From Neckera pumila (lineage: Eukaryota > Streptophyta > Bryopsida > Hypnales > Neckeraceae): DNA of 64,000 bases. A model generated the notes under the pieces. The model had not been told where the DNA came from and did no database searches. It saw only the letters and a program-made list of their open reading frames with translations. Below, piece by piece: positions 1 through 11,961 of the stretch. Numbering within the stretch: the first letter of the stretch is position 1; every line of letters begins with the position of its first letter. The DNA is taken from positions 21,360,975 to 21,424,974 of the forward strand of contig OZ018409.1 in assembly GCA_963969595.1 (NCBI GenBank). Reading direction: 5' to 3'. The translations under genes and the position numbers were made by a program.

Positions 1-3000
1 GGGCCGGTCCCGGAAGTGCTCAGTGGGAAATTCACGTGGAAAGTGCACAATCTGTCGCTGTTCAAGGAGATGATTAAAACGCAGAAAATCATGAGCCCTG
101 TGTTTCCGGCAGGGGATTGTAGTTTGAGATTAAGTGTGTATCAGTCGTCGGTAAGTGGGGTAGATTATTTATCCATGTGTCTAGAGAGTAAGGACACGGA
201 GAAATCGAGTGTCCCGGAGCGGAGTTGCTGGTGTTTGTTTCGAATGTCAGTCCTGAATCAGCGGGCGGGGATGAATCATATGCACCGAGATTCGTACGGA
301 CGGTTTGCCGCGGATAACAAAAGCGGGGATAATACCAGTCTGGGATGGAATGATTACATGAAGATGGCGGATTTTGTGGCTCCCGAGATGGGCTACTTGG
401 TCGAGGACACGGCGGTGTTTAGTGCCTCATTTCATGTTATCAAGGAGTCGAGCACATTCTCCAAGAATATAGGGCCGTTGAGTGCCAGAGCTAATGCAAA
501 GAAGAGTGACGGGTATCAGGGGAAATTTATGTGGCGGATTGAGAATTTTACCAGGCTGAAGGATTTGTTGAAAAAGAGAAAGATCACTGGGCTCTGCATT
601 AAGAGTCGCAGATTTCAAGTTGGTAATCGAGATTGTCGACTCATCGTGTATCCGCGAGGTATGCAACGCATTTTTGATCGTGGAGGAATTGGTCCTCACT
701 TTCAATGCATAAACGAATGCAATTCTGAATGTAGTCAGAATGTGGTCTCCTTATCTCAGTTCAGTATGCAGGCATTAATATGGTTCAGTGGGCACTTAAT
801 GTTGTGGCTAACCTAAAATCTTCCTCGTACGCTTTATCTCTGATCCTTTTGCGACGGGAAAGAAGTCCAGCTACCATGTCGACGCATTGTCTTTCAATGG
901 TTCTCTTTGTGACTTTTGGTTTTTGATTCTGGCTTTACAGGACAGTCACAACCTCCTTGCCACCTGTCGATGTTTCTCGAAGTGACAGATCCGCGCAATA
1001 CTTCTGCTGATTGGAGCTGCTTTGTGAGTCATCGTTTGTCTGTTGTGAATCAACGCACCGACGAAAGATCTGTTACAAAGGAATCCCAGAATCGGTATTC
1101 AAAGGCGGCGAAGGATTGGGGGTGGCGGGAATTCGTCACCTTAACTAGCCTATTTGACCAGGATTCTGGATTTCTCGTACAAGACATGGTTGTTTTCTCT
1201 GCAGAGGTGTTGATTCTGAAGGAGACTTCAACAATGCTGGAGCTTCCTGAGTATGAGGCTGAGGCACCAGCTGCAGTAGGAGGTTCTGACACGGGTAGAA
1301 TTGTCAATCGCGGAACCTTTACATGGCGCGTGGAAAATTTTCTGGCTTTCAAGGAGATTATGGAAACTCGAAAGATCTTTAGCAAATTCTTTCAGGCAGG
1401 AGGGTGTGAGTTACGCATAGGTAAGTTATTACGACTATTAAGCGGTCGTCAGTATCTTCAACGATTACTGCATCATATCACCATATCTGAATTAGGTTTC
1501 AGATTTTAGGAACCAGCAATCTGGAGGTGCCCACGATAATCTCGCGTCTTTGGATCTTATCGCTTGGGGGACATGTACAAAAAATAAATAATTTGGGTCC
1601 GACTCTCACTGTACTGTGTCTTGACCTACACAGTAGATGAATGCATTTGACTACGATGGTCTAGCATGTTTCAGACCAAAGAGGAATTCAGTCATTTTGC
1701 TCTGGCCATCGATACTTGGGCTATCGTTTTTTTCATTGGCGGTGAACTTTCCTGTTCTGATTTATTCTGAAATTCTGGTCCCGTTGCAGGTGTATATGAG
1801 TCTTTTGACACTCTCTGTATATATCTGGAAAGTGACCAGTCTACAGGATCAGATCCAGATCGAAATTTCTGGGTGAGATATCGTATGGCAGTTATGAACC
1901 AGAAGCACGCAGATCGTACAGTTTGGAAGGAATCATCAATCTGCACCAAAACCTGGAACAACTCCGTTCTGCAGTTTATGAAGGTCTCAGATATGGTGGA
2001 GGCCGATGCAGGCTTTTTGGTGCGAGACACTGTTGTGTTTGTCTGTGAGATACTGGACTGCTGCCCATGGTTTGAGTTTTCTGACCTTGAGGTAACACAC
2101 AATTGCATCAAACATGTTCTACATTGGATTTTTAGTAAATCGTACTAGTTTTTTTACGAACAACTTGCGAACGTAATAATGTGCTACTGTTAACATTTGG
2201 GTCGTAAGTTGAATTTCTAGTTGATTTCTTGAACTGATACTTACCTTGCGATTGGTCACTTTGATAGAAGATAGTAAGTTGTTGGTTGCTTGCAGGTGCT
2301 GATATCTGATGATGAACAAGATGTGTTATCCACTGATCCGGATGAACTCTTGGACTCCGACGACAGTGAAGGCATTAGTGGTGATGAAGAAGACATCTTT
2401 CGGAGCCTGCTTGCACGAGCTGGGTTCCACTTGAGCTATGGGGACAATCCTCCGCTTTTGTTGGATCCATCTCAGCTTCAGGTTACGTTACGGGAGAAAC
2501 TGCTGATGGATGCAGGAGCTGTGGCAGCCTTTTTAGCAGGTAAGTTGAGTCAGAAGAGTTAATGGCCGATTCTGCCGTTGAGTTTCTTTTGCGGCTTTTA
2601 GTTGCGTGACCAGGGAACTTCAGTCTTGTGAGCATGAGCATGTAGATGTCCTTGCTTTACTCATCACGATATGAGAAGAAATCGTATAGCATGTTGTGCC
2701 TGATTTCTTGGGAGCATCAAAATGATTGATACATTTAAATAAGATCAAAAGCGAATAGGTTATGGTACATTGGTTGAGTATTGACAAGATGGGACGCCTG
2801 GAATGTACTTTGTAGGCTTGAGAGTGTACTTAGACGATCCAGCAAAGGTGAAGCGGTTGCTTTTGCCTACTAAGGTTTCTCCTGCAAGTGCGGGAGGAGC
2901 TGGAGGTAAAAATGCAGCAGGGAGAGGAGAAGCATCTTCACCTAGTCTGATGAACCTGTTGATGGGGGTTAAAGTGTTACAACAAGCTATAGTAGATCTG

Positions 3001-6000
3001 CTCTTAGACATTATGGTGGAGTGCTGTCAACCATCAGAAGCGAAGAAGTATAATGATGCGCCAGTGGAGAATAAGCGAGGTGGACTCTTTGAAGGGAACA
3101 ATGTAAGTAGGAATTTCTCTTGGCTCGTGTTGGTATTATGTTAGGGAATAAATCTCAAAGGTCCCTGCTTTTTTGCTTAGCACTGAACGTAAATGAGGAA
3201 TTTGGCAGGCTATAGTGGGTACTAATTCGTGTTCGTGACTCATGATGTTAGGCTGCTAAGCCTGTGACAGCAGGGGGTGTGGACTGGCGGAATGGTGGTT
3301 CGGCGGTTGATACTCGAGATAGCGGATTAAGTCCAATTGATCAGCGACTAGAAGTAGGAGGAGATGGAGCTTCAGGAGCACAGGCTGTGCAAAGCAGTGA
3401 CTCGTTGGCTGTAGATACGCCAGTGGGAAGGGCTGCTGCTCTTTCTGTGTCATCCCTGCACTCTGAGCCGGCAGCAAGTCAAGAGTCTTTTGTTCCAGAT
3501 AATATAAACAATAATTTCTCAAATCTTGCTCATAAGGTGCTTTCAGCTACCCTCTTTGTTTTTGGCCGTCGAGTTTTCTGGTGCATTATATGAGGAAGTT
3601 TTTCGATTTGGTGAAGGGCCTGATTTTCTACAGCACTATTGAAATTTTTTTTCGGAGTGAGTTTCGAGCTGTGGATCATGGGCAATCATGATTTCGTGTG
3701 TCATAGACAGTAGAAGGGTTTGTACGTTTGTTACCTGACTGTGTTCTGTGGTGTGATCACTTGTGTGCAGCCAAAGTGGCCTGAGCAGTCTGATGAGCTT
3801 TTAGGATTGATAGTAAATTCACTGAGAGCTCTTGAAGGAGCTGTACCTCAAGGGGTTCCTGAGCCGCGCCGAAGGCCACAATCAGCACAAAAGATTGCGG
3901 TGGTGCTGGAAAAGGCTCCCAAGCATTTGCAGCCGGACTTGATAGCTCTGGTGCCAAAGCTGGTAGACCTATCCGAGCATTCTTTGGTGGCTTATTCGTT
4001 GCTGGAACGCCTTCAAAGACCAGATGCAGAGCCGGCATTGCGATTACCGGTATGTACTCTCTGTTAACTTTATTCTATTGCAGGTCTTCTGTTCGCGTGT
4101 TTCTTTCTTGTGTGTTTTGTTCGAAGCTTGTCTATCCGTCAAAAATGATATCCTGCATTATAGCTCCTTGTGCACATTCTGAGGACTGATGACTACGGAT
4201 TGAATTTCGCTGCCCGAGCTAGTCATCGACTGTTTGCAGAGTCGTATGAGATGTTGTTTAGCAAGTAGAGGTGATCTGGAAGTATCTATGATAAATAGAT
4301 GTAATCTTGAATTTCGATTATTCTGGCACTGTAAAATTAGTATTGATATGGGTCGTATTGTGGCAGATGTTGGGAGCATTGAGCCAATTAGAAGTCAGCA
4401 GTGACATCTGGGAACAGGTGCTCCAACAGGCTTTGGACATTCTCCCGGAGTTGGTGGATGAGCCATTAGCAGCAGTGATGAGCTTCGTCTTCAAGGCTGC
4501 TACTGAGAGCCAACAGTTGTTGCGATCGGTATGTATGCTTCTCTGACTGGAAGTCTTACACATTATACCTGAGTCATCGTGGCCTTTTTGGTTTGTGCTA
4601 TGGTCTAGCTATAATAATCGCAGCGTAACTTTTCCGTGATCTGATGCGTTTCTACGACTGTGAACAGGTTGCGGCAGTACGAAAAAGGTTCAAGAGACTG
4701 GGCCCGGGTGTCTCTCCTCGGGTTCTGGATGTGGTGCGAAGCACTGTGAGTAGCAATACGGATGTTGCTGAAGCACTACTGCGTGACATTGACAATGACT
4801 CTGATCGCAGTGAAACTGATATTTCATCTGCAGGCGTAACTCTAGTGTTCGGAGAAAATCGTGACGGTGGTGGGGCAGCTGCACAGTTTCAGGTTGGTGA
4901 CAGCTCTTTTTTCTTGAAGATGATGTTGCTCACTTTCTAGTGAAGACCATATCAATTTCATATCGTATCTCTTGCATGTGGTTGATTGTCTTGCTCACAT
5001 CAGCTCGTTTTGGTGGCCTGGACATTGTTTGCAGGCAGCAGCTGAACAGGTAGCAGCAACCTGCTGGAGGGTCTCTGATGTGGACTTCCTAGTTGAGATG
5101 TTGACTATGCCGACCTTGAGAATAGAGGCTCAACGGGTCTTCGAACGAGCAATTGCGCGGGGAGCCTTTGGGGAACAATCAGTAGTCATGGTGCTTGAGA
5201 GGCGGCGATCTCAAAGGCTGATTCTGGGCACTCGAATGGGTGCCAGTGCGGCCACTGCGCCAGCATCATCGCATATCCAAGATCCTTTGATGCCTGGTAC
5301 TCCAGGTGGAGGAATGGAGTACTCACGTCCTCTTGAGGATGATGATGATTTCCCAGCCGTTCTTCAACTTGCAGAGGCTCTGGCCCTGTCCCGCGATCTT
5401 AGAGTTCGAGAATTCGTGTCCACTATGTATGCTGTTATGTTCAAAGTGTACGGAGATGAGGGTTATCATGAGCGTATGCTCAGAGGTCTAGTAGAGCGAG
5501 CAACTAGTAGCACTAGTGGCACTCATGAAGTGGAGTTAGGGATGGATATATTGACCTTCTTGGTGCGAGAAGAGGAAGGCACTGCACGCCCCGTGTTAAG
5601 TATGATGCGTAAGGTAGCAGAAGCAGCGAATGCCGAGCGCAATGTTCTTTGGCAACAGATTCGGTCTCGAGAGGATGATATCCTACGTTCGAGAAATGAG
5701 CGCCAAACTGAAGTGGCTCGAGTATCTCGAGAGAAGGCGGCGTTGGCTCAAAGACTTGCTGATGCTGACATAGCGCAAGGACGATTGAAGGTATTTTTCC
5801 ATATTACATTTCAAGCCTGGATTTTGTTTGTCTAGCTTTTGAACGAATTGTTTCCGCTTGCTCGATATTATCAAGATGATTATTGCTAGTCTTCATTTTT
5901 TCTAGTAATATTATATTGAACTTCACGGGATTGGTACGAAAGCTGTTCAGATTTTTGATCCTATCATGTTCATCTTTGATTAAAAACGATTTAACCTCGT

Positions 6001-7882
6001 GGTGCTAACGAGCTGATCTGCCTTTCTCTGGGTGTAGCACCCTTGATCTGGCGTTAGTTCTTTTTTGAGTATTTGGTTATCGCTCATGGCTGCTTATAGA
6101 TAGCTCAGTTTTTAACGTTTTCTGTACCTTTTGCACAGGCGGATATGAGAGCAGAGATCGATAGACTAGGCCGCGAAAAGAAAGACATGGCAGAGCGGAT
6201 TCGGGAAGTTGAGAATCAGCTTGAATGGGTGCGCTCTGAACGAGAGGACGAAATATCGAAGCTCCTTATTGAGAAAAAGGGACTACAGGACCGTCTGAGA
6301 GATACCGAGTCTCAACTGGCACAGCTCAAATCACGCAAACGAGATGAGCTGAAGGTAATCCTAAAATCATTACAAACAAGCAACAGTTATTTGTTGCTTC
6401 CTCATCTACTCTCTTTTTGCAGGTGCAAAATGCTAGAGACTTTGCACAGTTAGTTCTGGAAATTTGGAGTTTTTGTACGAAACTGACATCGTATCGTGTA
6501 TCCAGAGAGTGATGAAGGAGAAAAACGCTTTAGCAGAGAGGTTGAAAACTGCCGAGTCTGCTCGAAAGCGATTTGATGAAGACATCAAGCGTTATGCGAC
6601 GGAGTCAATTACTCGAGAAGAAATCCGGCAGTCCCTCGAAGATGAGGTCCGCCGGCTTACGCAAACAGTGGGACAAACCGAGGGAGGACTCAGGGAGAAG
6701 GAGGAGCAGGTCATGCGCTGTGAAGCGTATATAGATGGAATGGAGTCAAAGCTGCATGCTTGTCAGGTATTTTTATTAAAAATTACGATTTTGCTCTAGA
6801 ATTAGAGTTTTATTGAAAGTCATGAAATGTCACCACCTATTTGGTTCCTAGTTCACACTTATTCTAGATTGCAATTTGGTCCCACCTTTGCCACAAAGTT
6901 AAAAAAAAATATGTACCTTAACTGGTGCAAAAAAACTTTTGATCCCCTCTGTGCAAGGGTGAGACCAAAACGTCAATTTAGGTTAATTCAACGCGTTAAT
7001 TTGATTAAGTCGCATGCCTCATACCTTTTTGTTATTCCTAAATTAATACAAATTGAATTAGAATTCAAATGCAATCTAGAATAAGAAGTGAATAGGGACA
7101 AATTGGAGGGTGACGTTTCATGACTTTTAAGTAAGGATAACTCTATTGTATGTCAAAAAAGTATTCAATAGAATTATCTGTTAATTTGGACTGTTTGAAG
7201 AACTTTTAGACAACATCATTAAGAGAATCTTTCTGATAATGCATATTGCATAGGGAGGTCTCCCTGCGGTCAAGTAGTTATGGCTAATATCATATGCCCT
7301 CCTATAGATGATGGCCACCCATAGATTGTAAGTCATGAAGATTATGATCTCCCATTAATTATGGCAAAGATTCTCTTTATGATGTCTAGAAGTTCCTGAT
7401 AGAAATAGTCTAATACTGTTATAATCATGTTATCACATTTTCGAGGTCTAGAGTTTTCAACGATCGGTTCATGTCACTGAGCTCAGTCTCATTCTGATGA
7501 AAACTTCCTACTGTATATGCAGAATTACATCCAAACGCTAGAGGCTTCGTTGCAGGAAGAGATGTCGAGACATGCCCCGCTGTATGGAGCAGGTCTTGAA
7601 ACACTCTCCCTGAGCGAGTTAGAAACGTTAGCTCGAATTCACGACGAAGGCCTCCGAGCGGTCCGCTTGCTTCAGCAACAACGAGGTGGCGGGGGTGCGG
7701 AGCACATGGTGAATATGGAGTCCATGGCAAACCACTCCCAACTTCCTCCGCCTTTAGGCATGTATGCAACTCCACCCCCGATCGCTGTGGGGATGCCAAC
7801 TTCCATCATGCCCAACGGGATGAGTGTGCACGGTAACGGACACATCAACGGCACCGTGGGGCCTTGGTACCCTCCTACTTAA
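1..7882 (+). CDS. MATH/TRAF-like domain protein with C-terminal coiled coil (3' part of gene)
   Basis: Partial gene: the 5' end lies before the window. Thirteen exons follow from GT/AG junctions whose phases all agree: 1-658, 941-1420, 1790-2091, 2296-2539, 2816-3102, 3252-3536, 3771-4049, 4367-4528, 4668-4892, 5035-5790, 6139-6354, 6506-6766, 7523-7882. They encode 1504 residues to the stop. Three MATH (TRAF-like) domains come first (about residues 6-145, 165-310 and 340-470), each opening with a G-K/T-F-x-W-x-(I/V)-x-N-(F/L) strand. An acidic linker, a long helical region with low-complexity patches, and a heptad-rich coiled coil (about residues 1170-1400) follow. The end has the conserved H-A-P-L-Y-G-A-G-L-E block and a Gly/Pro/Met-rich tail. 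Order and C-terminus match the plant family of Arabidopsis AT2G25320, from memory of that family. MATH domains bind partner proteins; a scaffold or ubiquitin-linked role is inference. Intron 12 is the longest and carries two MITE-like repeats. Confidence 0.9.
6814..7131. repeat. MITE-like inverted-repeat element in intron 12 of the MATH gene
   Basis: About 40-bp imperfect terminal inverted repeats face each other: AAAGTCATGAAATGTCACC at 6817 and its near complement ending at 7127. The match continues inward through TTTGG/TTTGT and a ...TTCAC end. The interior is AT-rich and non-coding. I could not fix a target duplication, so the superfamily is open. It lies inside an intron and should be spliced out. 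Confidence 0.65.
7195..7400. repeat. Second imperfect inverted repeat (MITE-like) in intron 12
   Basis: The left arm from about 7199 (GAACTTTTAGACAACATCAT, then AAGAGAATCTTT) pairs with a right arm of about 30 bases ending at 7394, with few mismatches. Weaker pairing extends on both sides, so the transcript could fold into a long hairpin. It lies about 70 bp after the previous MITE. No target duplication was identified. Confidence 0.55.
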
Positions 7883-8740
7883 GTTATACTTGCAAAATCC
7901 TTGGGCTGCGTAGTCCAGGGGTGCATGTGCTACTGCTTTGTTGTTCCATCGATTAAATTTCAAAATGCAAAAATTGTTTCTGTGATTAATGTTTTTGTAA
8001 GCCATTGGCACTCGGTTCTTGTAAGAAAAAATATTCTTCTGCCAGTCTTTATCTTTTCTTCAGATCTGCCTGAAAGGACAGGCGTTTGACCACTTTCTCA
8101 AACTTCAAAGCTCCCATTTTGCAAGTACATATGATTGAAGTTTTTTATTTTTTATTTTTAGAGATGTAATTAAGATGTTATAAGTCATAAAGATGTCAGT
8201 TTTTTTTGTGAAAATTTGAAAGTACTGTGAGTTTTTGAATTGGAAGTGAATAAGTTCATTTTAAAATCAAAATATGTTCAAAAAATCTCCACAGGTGTGT
8301 ATTATGATGTAAAAGATCATGGTGCAAAATCACTTGTTCATAAGGGGGAAATTGAACCCAAGATTTCTCACTAACTTAGTACTAATTGAGGTGAGTATGA
8401 GGTGGTACTAATTAATTTTCTTAAAATTTGATTCCCAAGCAAGGTAAAGAAGCATATCAATTTAGTTTTTACTCTAATTTGAAAATTTGGAAAAATCCTA
8501 AAATTGAATATTTGATTGCAATTTAAACTTTTGGCCTATTGCTATGGAGTTTTAATTTTCTAATTGAAAAATGACATAGTAAGTGGTGAATACAAGAATT
8601 AGTGAGAATCTCTTTAAAGGATACAAATTATTAGATTAGATGTTTTTAGGATTAACTTAATTTCTTGAAATGTATCTTTTATAGACACTTGTATTTGTAT
8701 CTGTTGTATACTAATTGTTGTAGGTTTTTAGTAATCAATT
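7883..8740. other. 3' flank of the MATH gene, no gene seen
   Basis: AT-rich DNA after the stop codon, presumably beginning with the 3' UTR. No canonical AATAAA was found close to the stop, and no repeat or coding signal is evident. Confidence 0.5.
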
Positions 8741-8829
8741 CTCTTTTTGTCTCAAAATAATATCGATGTCTCTTTTATTTATTTTATTTTACAAAAGAAA
8801 TGTAGGTATTATTTTGAGACAGAGGGAAT
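8741..8829. mobile_element. Very short Stowaway-like MITE
   Basis: The left end CTCTTTTTGTCTCAAAATAA and right end TTATTTTGAGACAGAGGG form an inverted repeat very like the Stowaway (Tc1/mariner MITE) consensus CTCCCTCCGTCTCAAAATA. Only about 90 bp separate the outer ends. The flanking TA is degraded on the left. Confidence 0.6.
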
Positions 8830-8834
8830 ATATC

Positions 8835-9464
8835 TTAACCCCTAAATGCCCAAGGCCTGTTTTGGGCTTCCTGGAATTTGCTCTAAATTGAACAAAATGT
8901 TAACAATTTGATAAGTTGTATCAATTTTTTTTTAAGTGTAACCGTACAAATTCAAACTAGACATGTTAGAAATCTCATAGGAAAAGAAAACACAACAATA
9001 TCATGTATGGAGTAAAAGATTATAATGTTTGACCATGAGGGTGCTAAAATTGCAAAAATCTTTCAATCTTCTTTACACAAATGAAGTCTAAAAAGTGGGT
9101 GACCAAAAAAATATGAGGTTAAAGGGCCTAACTTGTATAACCTTGATCAATTTATGGCTTTTTTAAAATCTACTCTACAATTTTTTTAAATGAATTTTGA
9201 ATGTGATTTTTTCTCCAAGATCTAGTGTATTTCACTCTCAACACTAGGGGAAGTCAAGATTGCACTGGGTACCCTTGTACAAAAACTTGAATAGAAAAAT
9301 CACTATCATTTATTTTTAAGATCAGATTTTTGGTGCTAAAATTAGACTTCAAGAAGAACTTTCTCAAAATATAAACTACTAAAAATAGCAACTTGGTTAG
9401 GTTTTATTTAACTTCCAAGTTTTACAAACACCAGATTTTGGTGCCTTGAGCATTTAGGGGTTAA
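8835..9464 (+). mobile_element. TTAA-flanked non-autonomous element, subfamily C copy 1 (piggyBac-like)
   Basis: TTAA at both ends (8835-8838 and 9461-9464) and near-perfect terminal inverted repeats, CCCCTAAATGCCCAAGGC on the left and the complement of CCCCTAAATGCTCAAGGC on the right. The interior has no long reading frame. It is the reverse complement of the copy at 9856-10504, so the two form a large inverted pair. Confidence 0.85.
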
Positions 9465-10770
9465 AGTTGTATGAACACATTTGACCCAAAATCACTCTAA
9501 AACTATCATTTCTACTGTAAAGTGTAAAAAATTTGAACATTTGATTTTTTTGAATGTCCAACTCTAGGATCTTGCATTGAACTTAGGGTGAGAGTGCAGG
9601 GATAAAATTTCAAAAACTCAGACTGTGTAGATTGGAAGACATTAAAGTAAATTTTTTATTTTTTTTGCGCCTTTCTATGCTAAATTATAAGACTTTGAAT
9701 CTTCTTAACTTGAAATTTTGCACTCTAAATTTTGAGGTTAAATCCTTCTAGTAGAGAATTTAGTTGAGAGTCTAAGGAACAAATTCAAAAAAGATTATTG
9801 ATTTTAGAAATTGTTGTGTAGAGGTAGGTACAAGATGGAAAGAAAACCTAAATCATTAACCCCTAAATGCCGAGGCACCCAATTGTGGTGTTGACAATAC
9901 TTTGAAGTTAAATCAAAGCAAACCAAGTTGCTATTTTTAGCAATTTGTATTTTTAAAATATTATTTTTAAAGTCTAATTTCAGCGTCAAAAATCCAATTG
10001 TCAAAATAATTGATTATGATTTTTCTATTCCAGATTTGTGCAAGGTTGTCTATTGCAACCTTGACTTCTATAGTGTTGAGGGCTCTTAGAAAGTGAGCCT
10101 CAAACACACTAGATCTTGGAGAAAAAATCACATTAGAAATTGATTTTTAAAAATTGCAAAATAGACTAAAGAAGCCATAAATTGATTGGAATTATACATG
10201 TTAGGCCCTTTAACCTTATATTTTTTTGGTGACCAAGTTTTTAGATTTGACATGTGAAAAGAGGATTGAAAGACTTCAAATTACTTTTGTAGTTTTAACA
10301 CCCTCATGATCAAACATTATAATTTTTCAGTTATTAAATGATATTATTATTTTATTTTTCTATGTGATCTCTAACATGTCTAGTTTGAATTTGTATGGTT
10401 ACCATTCAAAAAAATTGATAAAACTTGTCAAAATGTTGTCCTTTTGTTCAATTTAGAGCAAATTCCAAGAAGCTCAAAAAAGGCCTTGGGCATTTAGCGA
10501 TTAATAAATCTAAGTGGAAATTGAAGCACATCAATCCTAAAATTGAGAATGATCTAGTTTTCAACCTAAACCTTATGAACATTTTTATTTTGAAAAATTG
10601 TTTTGAATTAAATTCAAAATCAAATCTTAAGAGATATTTTCATGAAGATGCTTTGATTGCCCAAAAATTAAGATTCTTCATAGCTTTCACATTAGTATTC
10701 TACACACAATGATTCAAAGTTCTACATTAGACAAAAATGTACTATAGGACAAACTAATTTAAAAATTCCA
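9461..10770 (+). mobile_element. Subfamily A TTAA element, truncated, host of a subfamily C insertion
   Basis: Bases 9465-9855 and 10505-10770 line up with consecutive parts of the complete A copy at 45512-46444: the ACCCAAAATC..CTATCATTTCT block, the GTAGGTACAAGATGG block, then GAAGATGCT..TTGCCC. The C element at 9856-10504 interrupts it. The left terminus is missing or overlaps copy 1 of C, and the right end is lost near 10770. Confidence 0.65.
9856..10504 (-). mobile_element. TTAA-flanked element, subfamily C copy 2 (piggyBac-like)
   Basis: Starts TTAACCCCTAAATGCCGAGG and ends GGCCTTGGGCATTTAGCGATTAA split at 10500/10501. It is an inverted copy of 8835-9464. The sister A copy has an intact TTAA at 12961-12964 in the same context (..CTAAATTA TTAA TATTTCTAAG..), which acts as the empty site. 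Confidence 0.85.
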
Positions 10771-11961
10771 ATGATGACCTTTGGAGTTTTTGTACTGATA
10801 CATGAAGAGTCGGCTTTATGACCATGGGTCGGATCGATGCTTTTTGAAGCACCACACCTAAAATGAAATGAAGCAAGGACAAAAATAGTAGAAAGAAGCC
10901 AGGACAAAATTGGTGAAATAAAGCTAGGATGAAAATGGTAGAATGAAGCTATAAAAAAATCCATTAGAGTTAAAAATAAAAAAAATAAGAACTAGAAGGT
11001 TCATTTTGCAAATATGGGTATGGAAATATGACTCTTATTAGTTGTAAGTTTTCACATATTTTAAGAGAAAACTTAAAATTACCATGAATTTTTGAATGAA
11101 CCTTGTATTTAAAAAGAAAAAAAATAAGAATTAGAAGGTTCATTGAAACAACTTGTATCAAATGCAATTACTTGCAATTTCGTGCATCATCCCCTAGCTA
11201 AGGTGGATACCCCCATTATGGCATAGTGCCTTAAAGTGCACCTTAGATTAAGCCTTTAAATGGTGTGGTTATCTATTGAAAATTGTCAGTGAATGAATAT
11301 GGTAGTTCATCAAAGAACCATTGGCCATTTTGGTATTGGTGACATGCTTCTAAGCTCACATCACATGTTAGTTTGTTTTTCTGACAAGGTAATCATTATT
11401 TTCTCTTCTTCAAAATACATGGACAATTCGCATTGATTACTGACAAGTTTTCTATTGCTTGTTGGTTACTAATTTCATTTTATTTTCATTATTTTAAACA
11501 CAATTGCAACTCCATTTCTTTTCATTCTGACACCTTGGGAGGGGAACTTTGTGCATGTGACTGCTGAGTTTTAGTGCACCTATGAGTGCTTTTGAATACT
11601 CTACTTCTAAAACTTTGTACCCCTATTGTGCTCTCATATTTGTCAAAATTTGAATTTTTTTTGTGCATTTCTTCCTTTTCTACACATCTCTTTACAATAC
11701 TGTACTCACTATTATCTACTTAGCCTTCAAATTGCTCATGGCCCAATTTGTGGCACTTTTGGGTGTACCCACCTTAGTCAAAAATCACAATCAAAGTGGT
11801 GATAAAAGAAAAATGAAAATCTCTCTAGATTATATTATAGTGTCAAACGTCACGATGAATATTTTTTTATTGTATTCTTTCAAAATTAGAAAATCATCAT
11901 TCTATGGTTGCAAATTCATTTTTCTAAATTTTTGGTCAATATTTAGAAAATTTATTATATT
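10771..11961. other. AT-rich spacer, no gene seen
   Basis: Non-coding. It contains a 25-bp tandem repeat (listed separately) and a direct repeat, about 33 bp long, at 10972-11005 and 11111-11144 built around AAGAAYTAGAAGGTTCATT. No splice-consistent coding signal. Confidence 0.5.
10870..10944. repeat. 25-bp tandem repeat, three units
   Basis: Units of the form GAAGC-AGGACAAAA-TGGTGAAA start at 10870, 10895 and 10920, with a partial fourth at 10945. Units differ by several substitutions. Confidence 0.75.

Noticed and set aside
10425..10712. 95-codon frame
   Set aside because: Crosses the junction of a C element and its A host; lysine/asparagine-rich repeat sequence.
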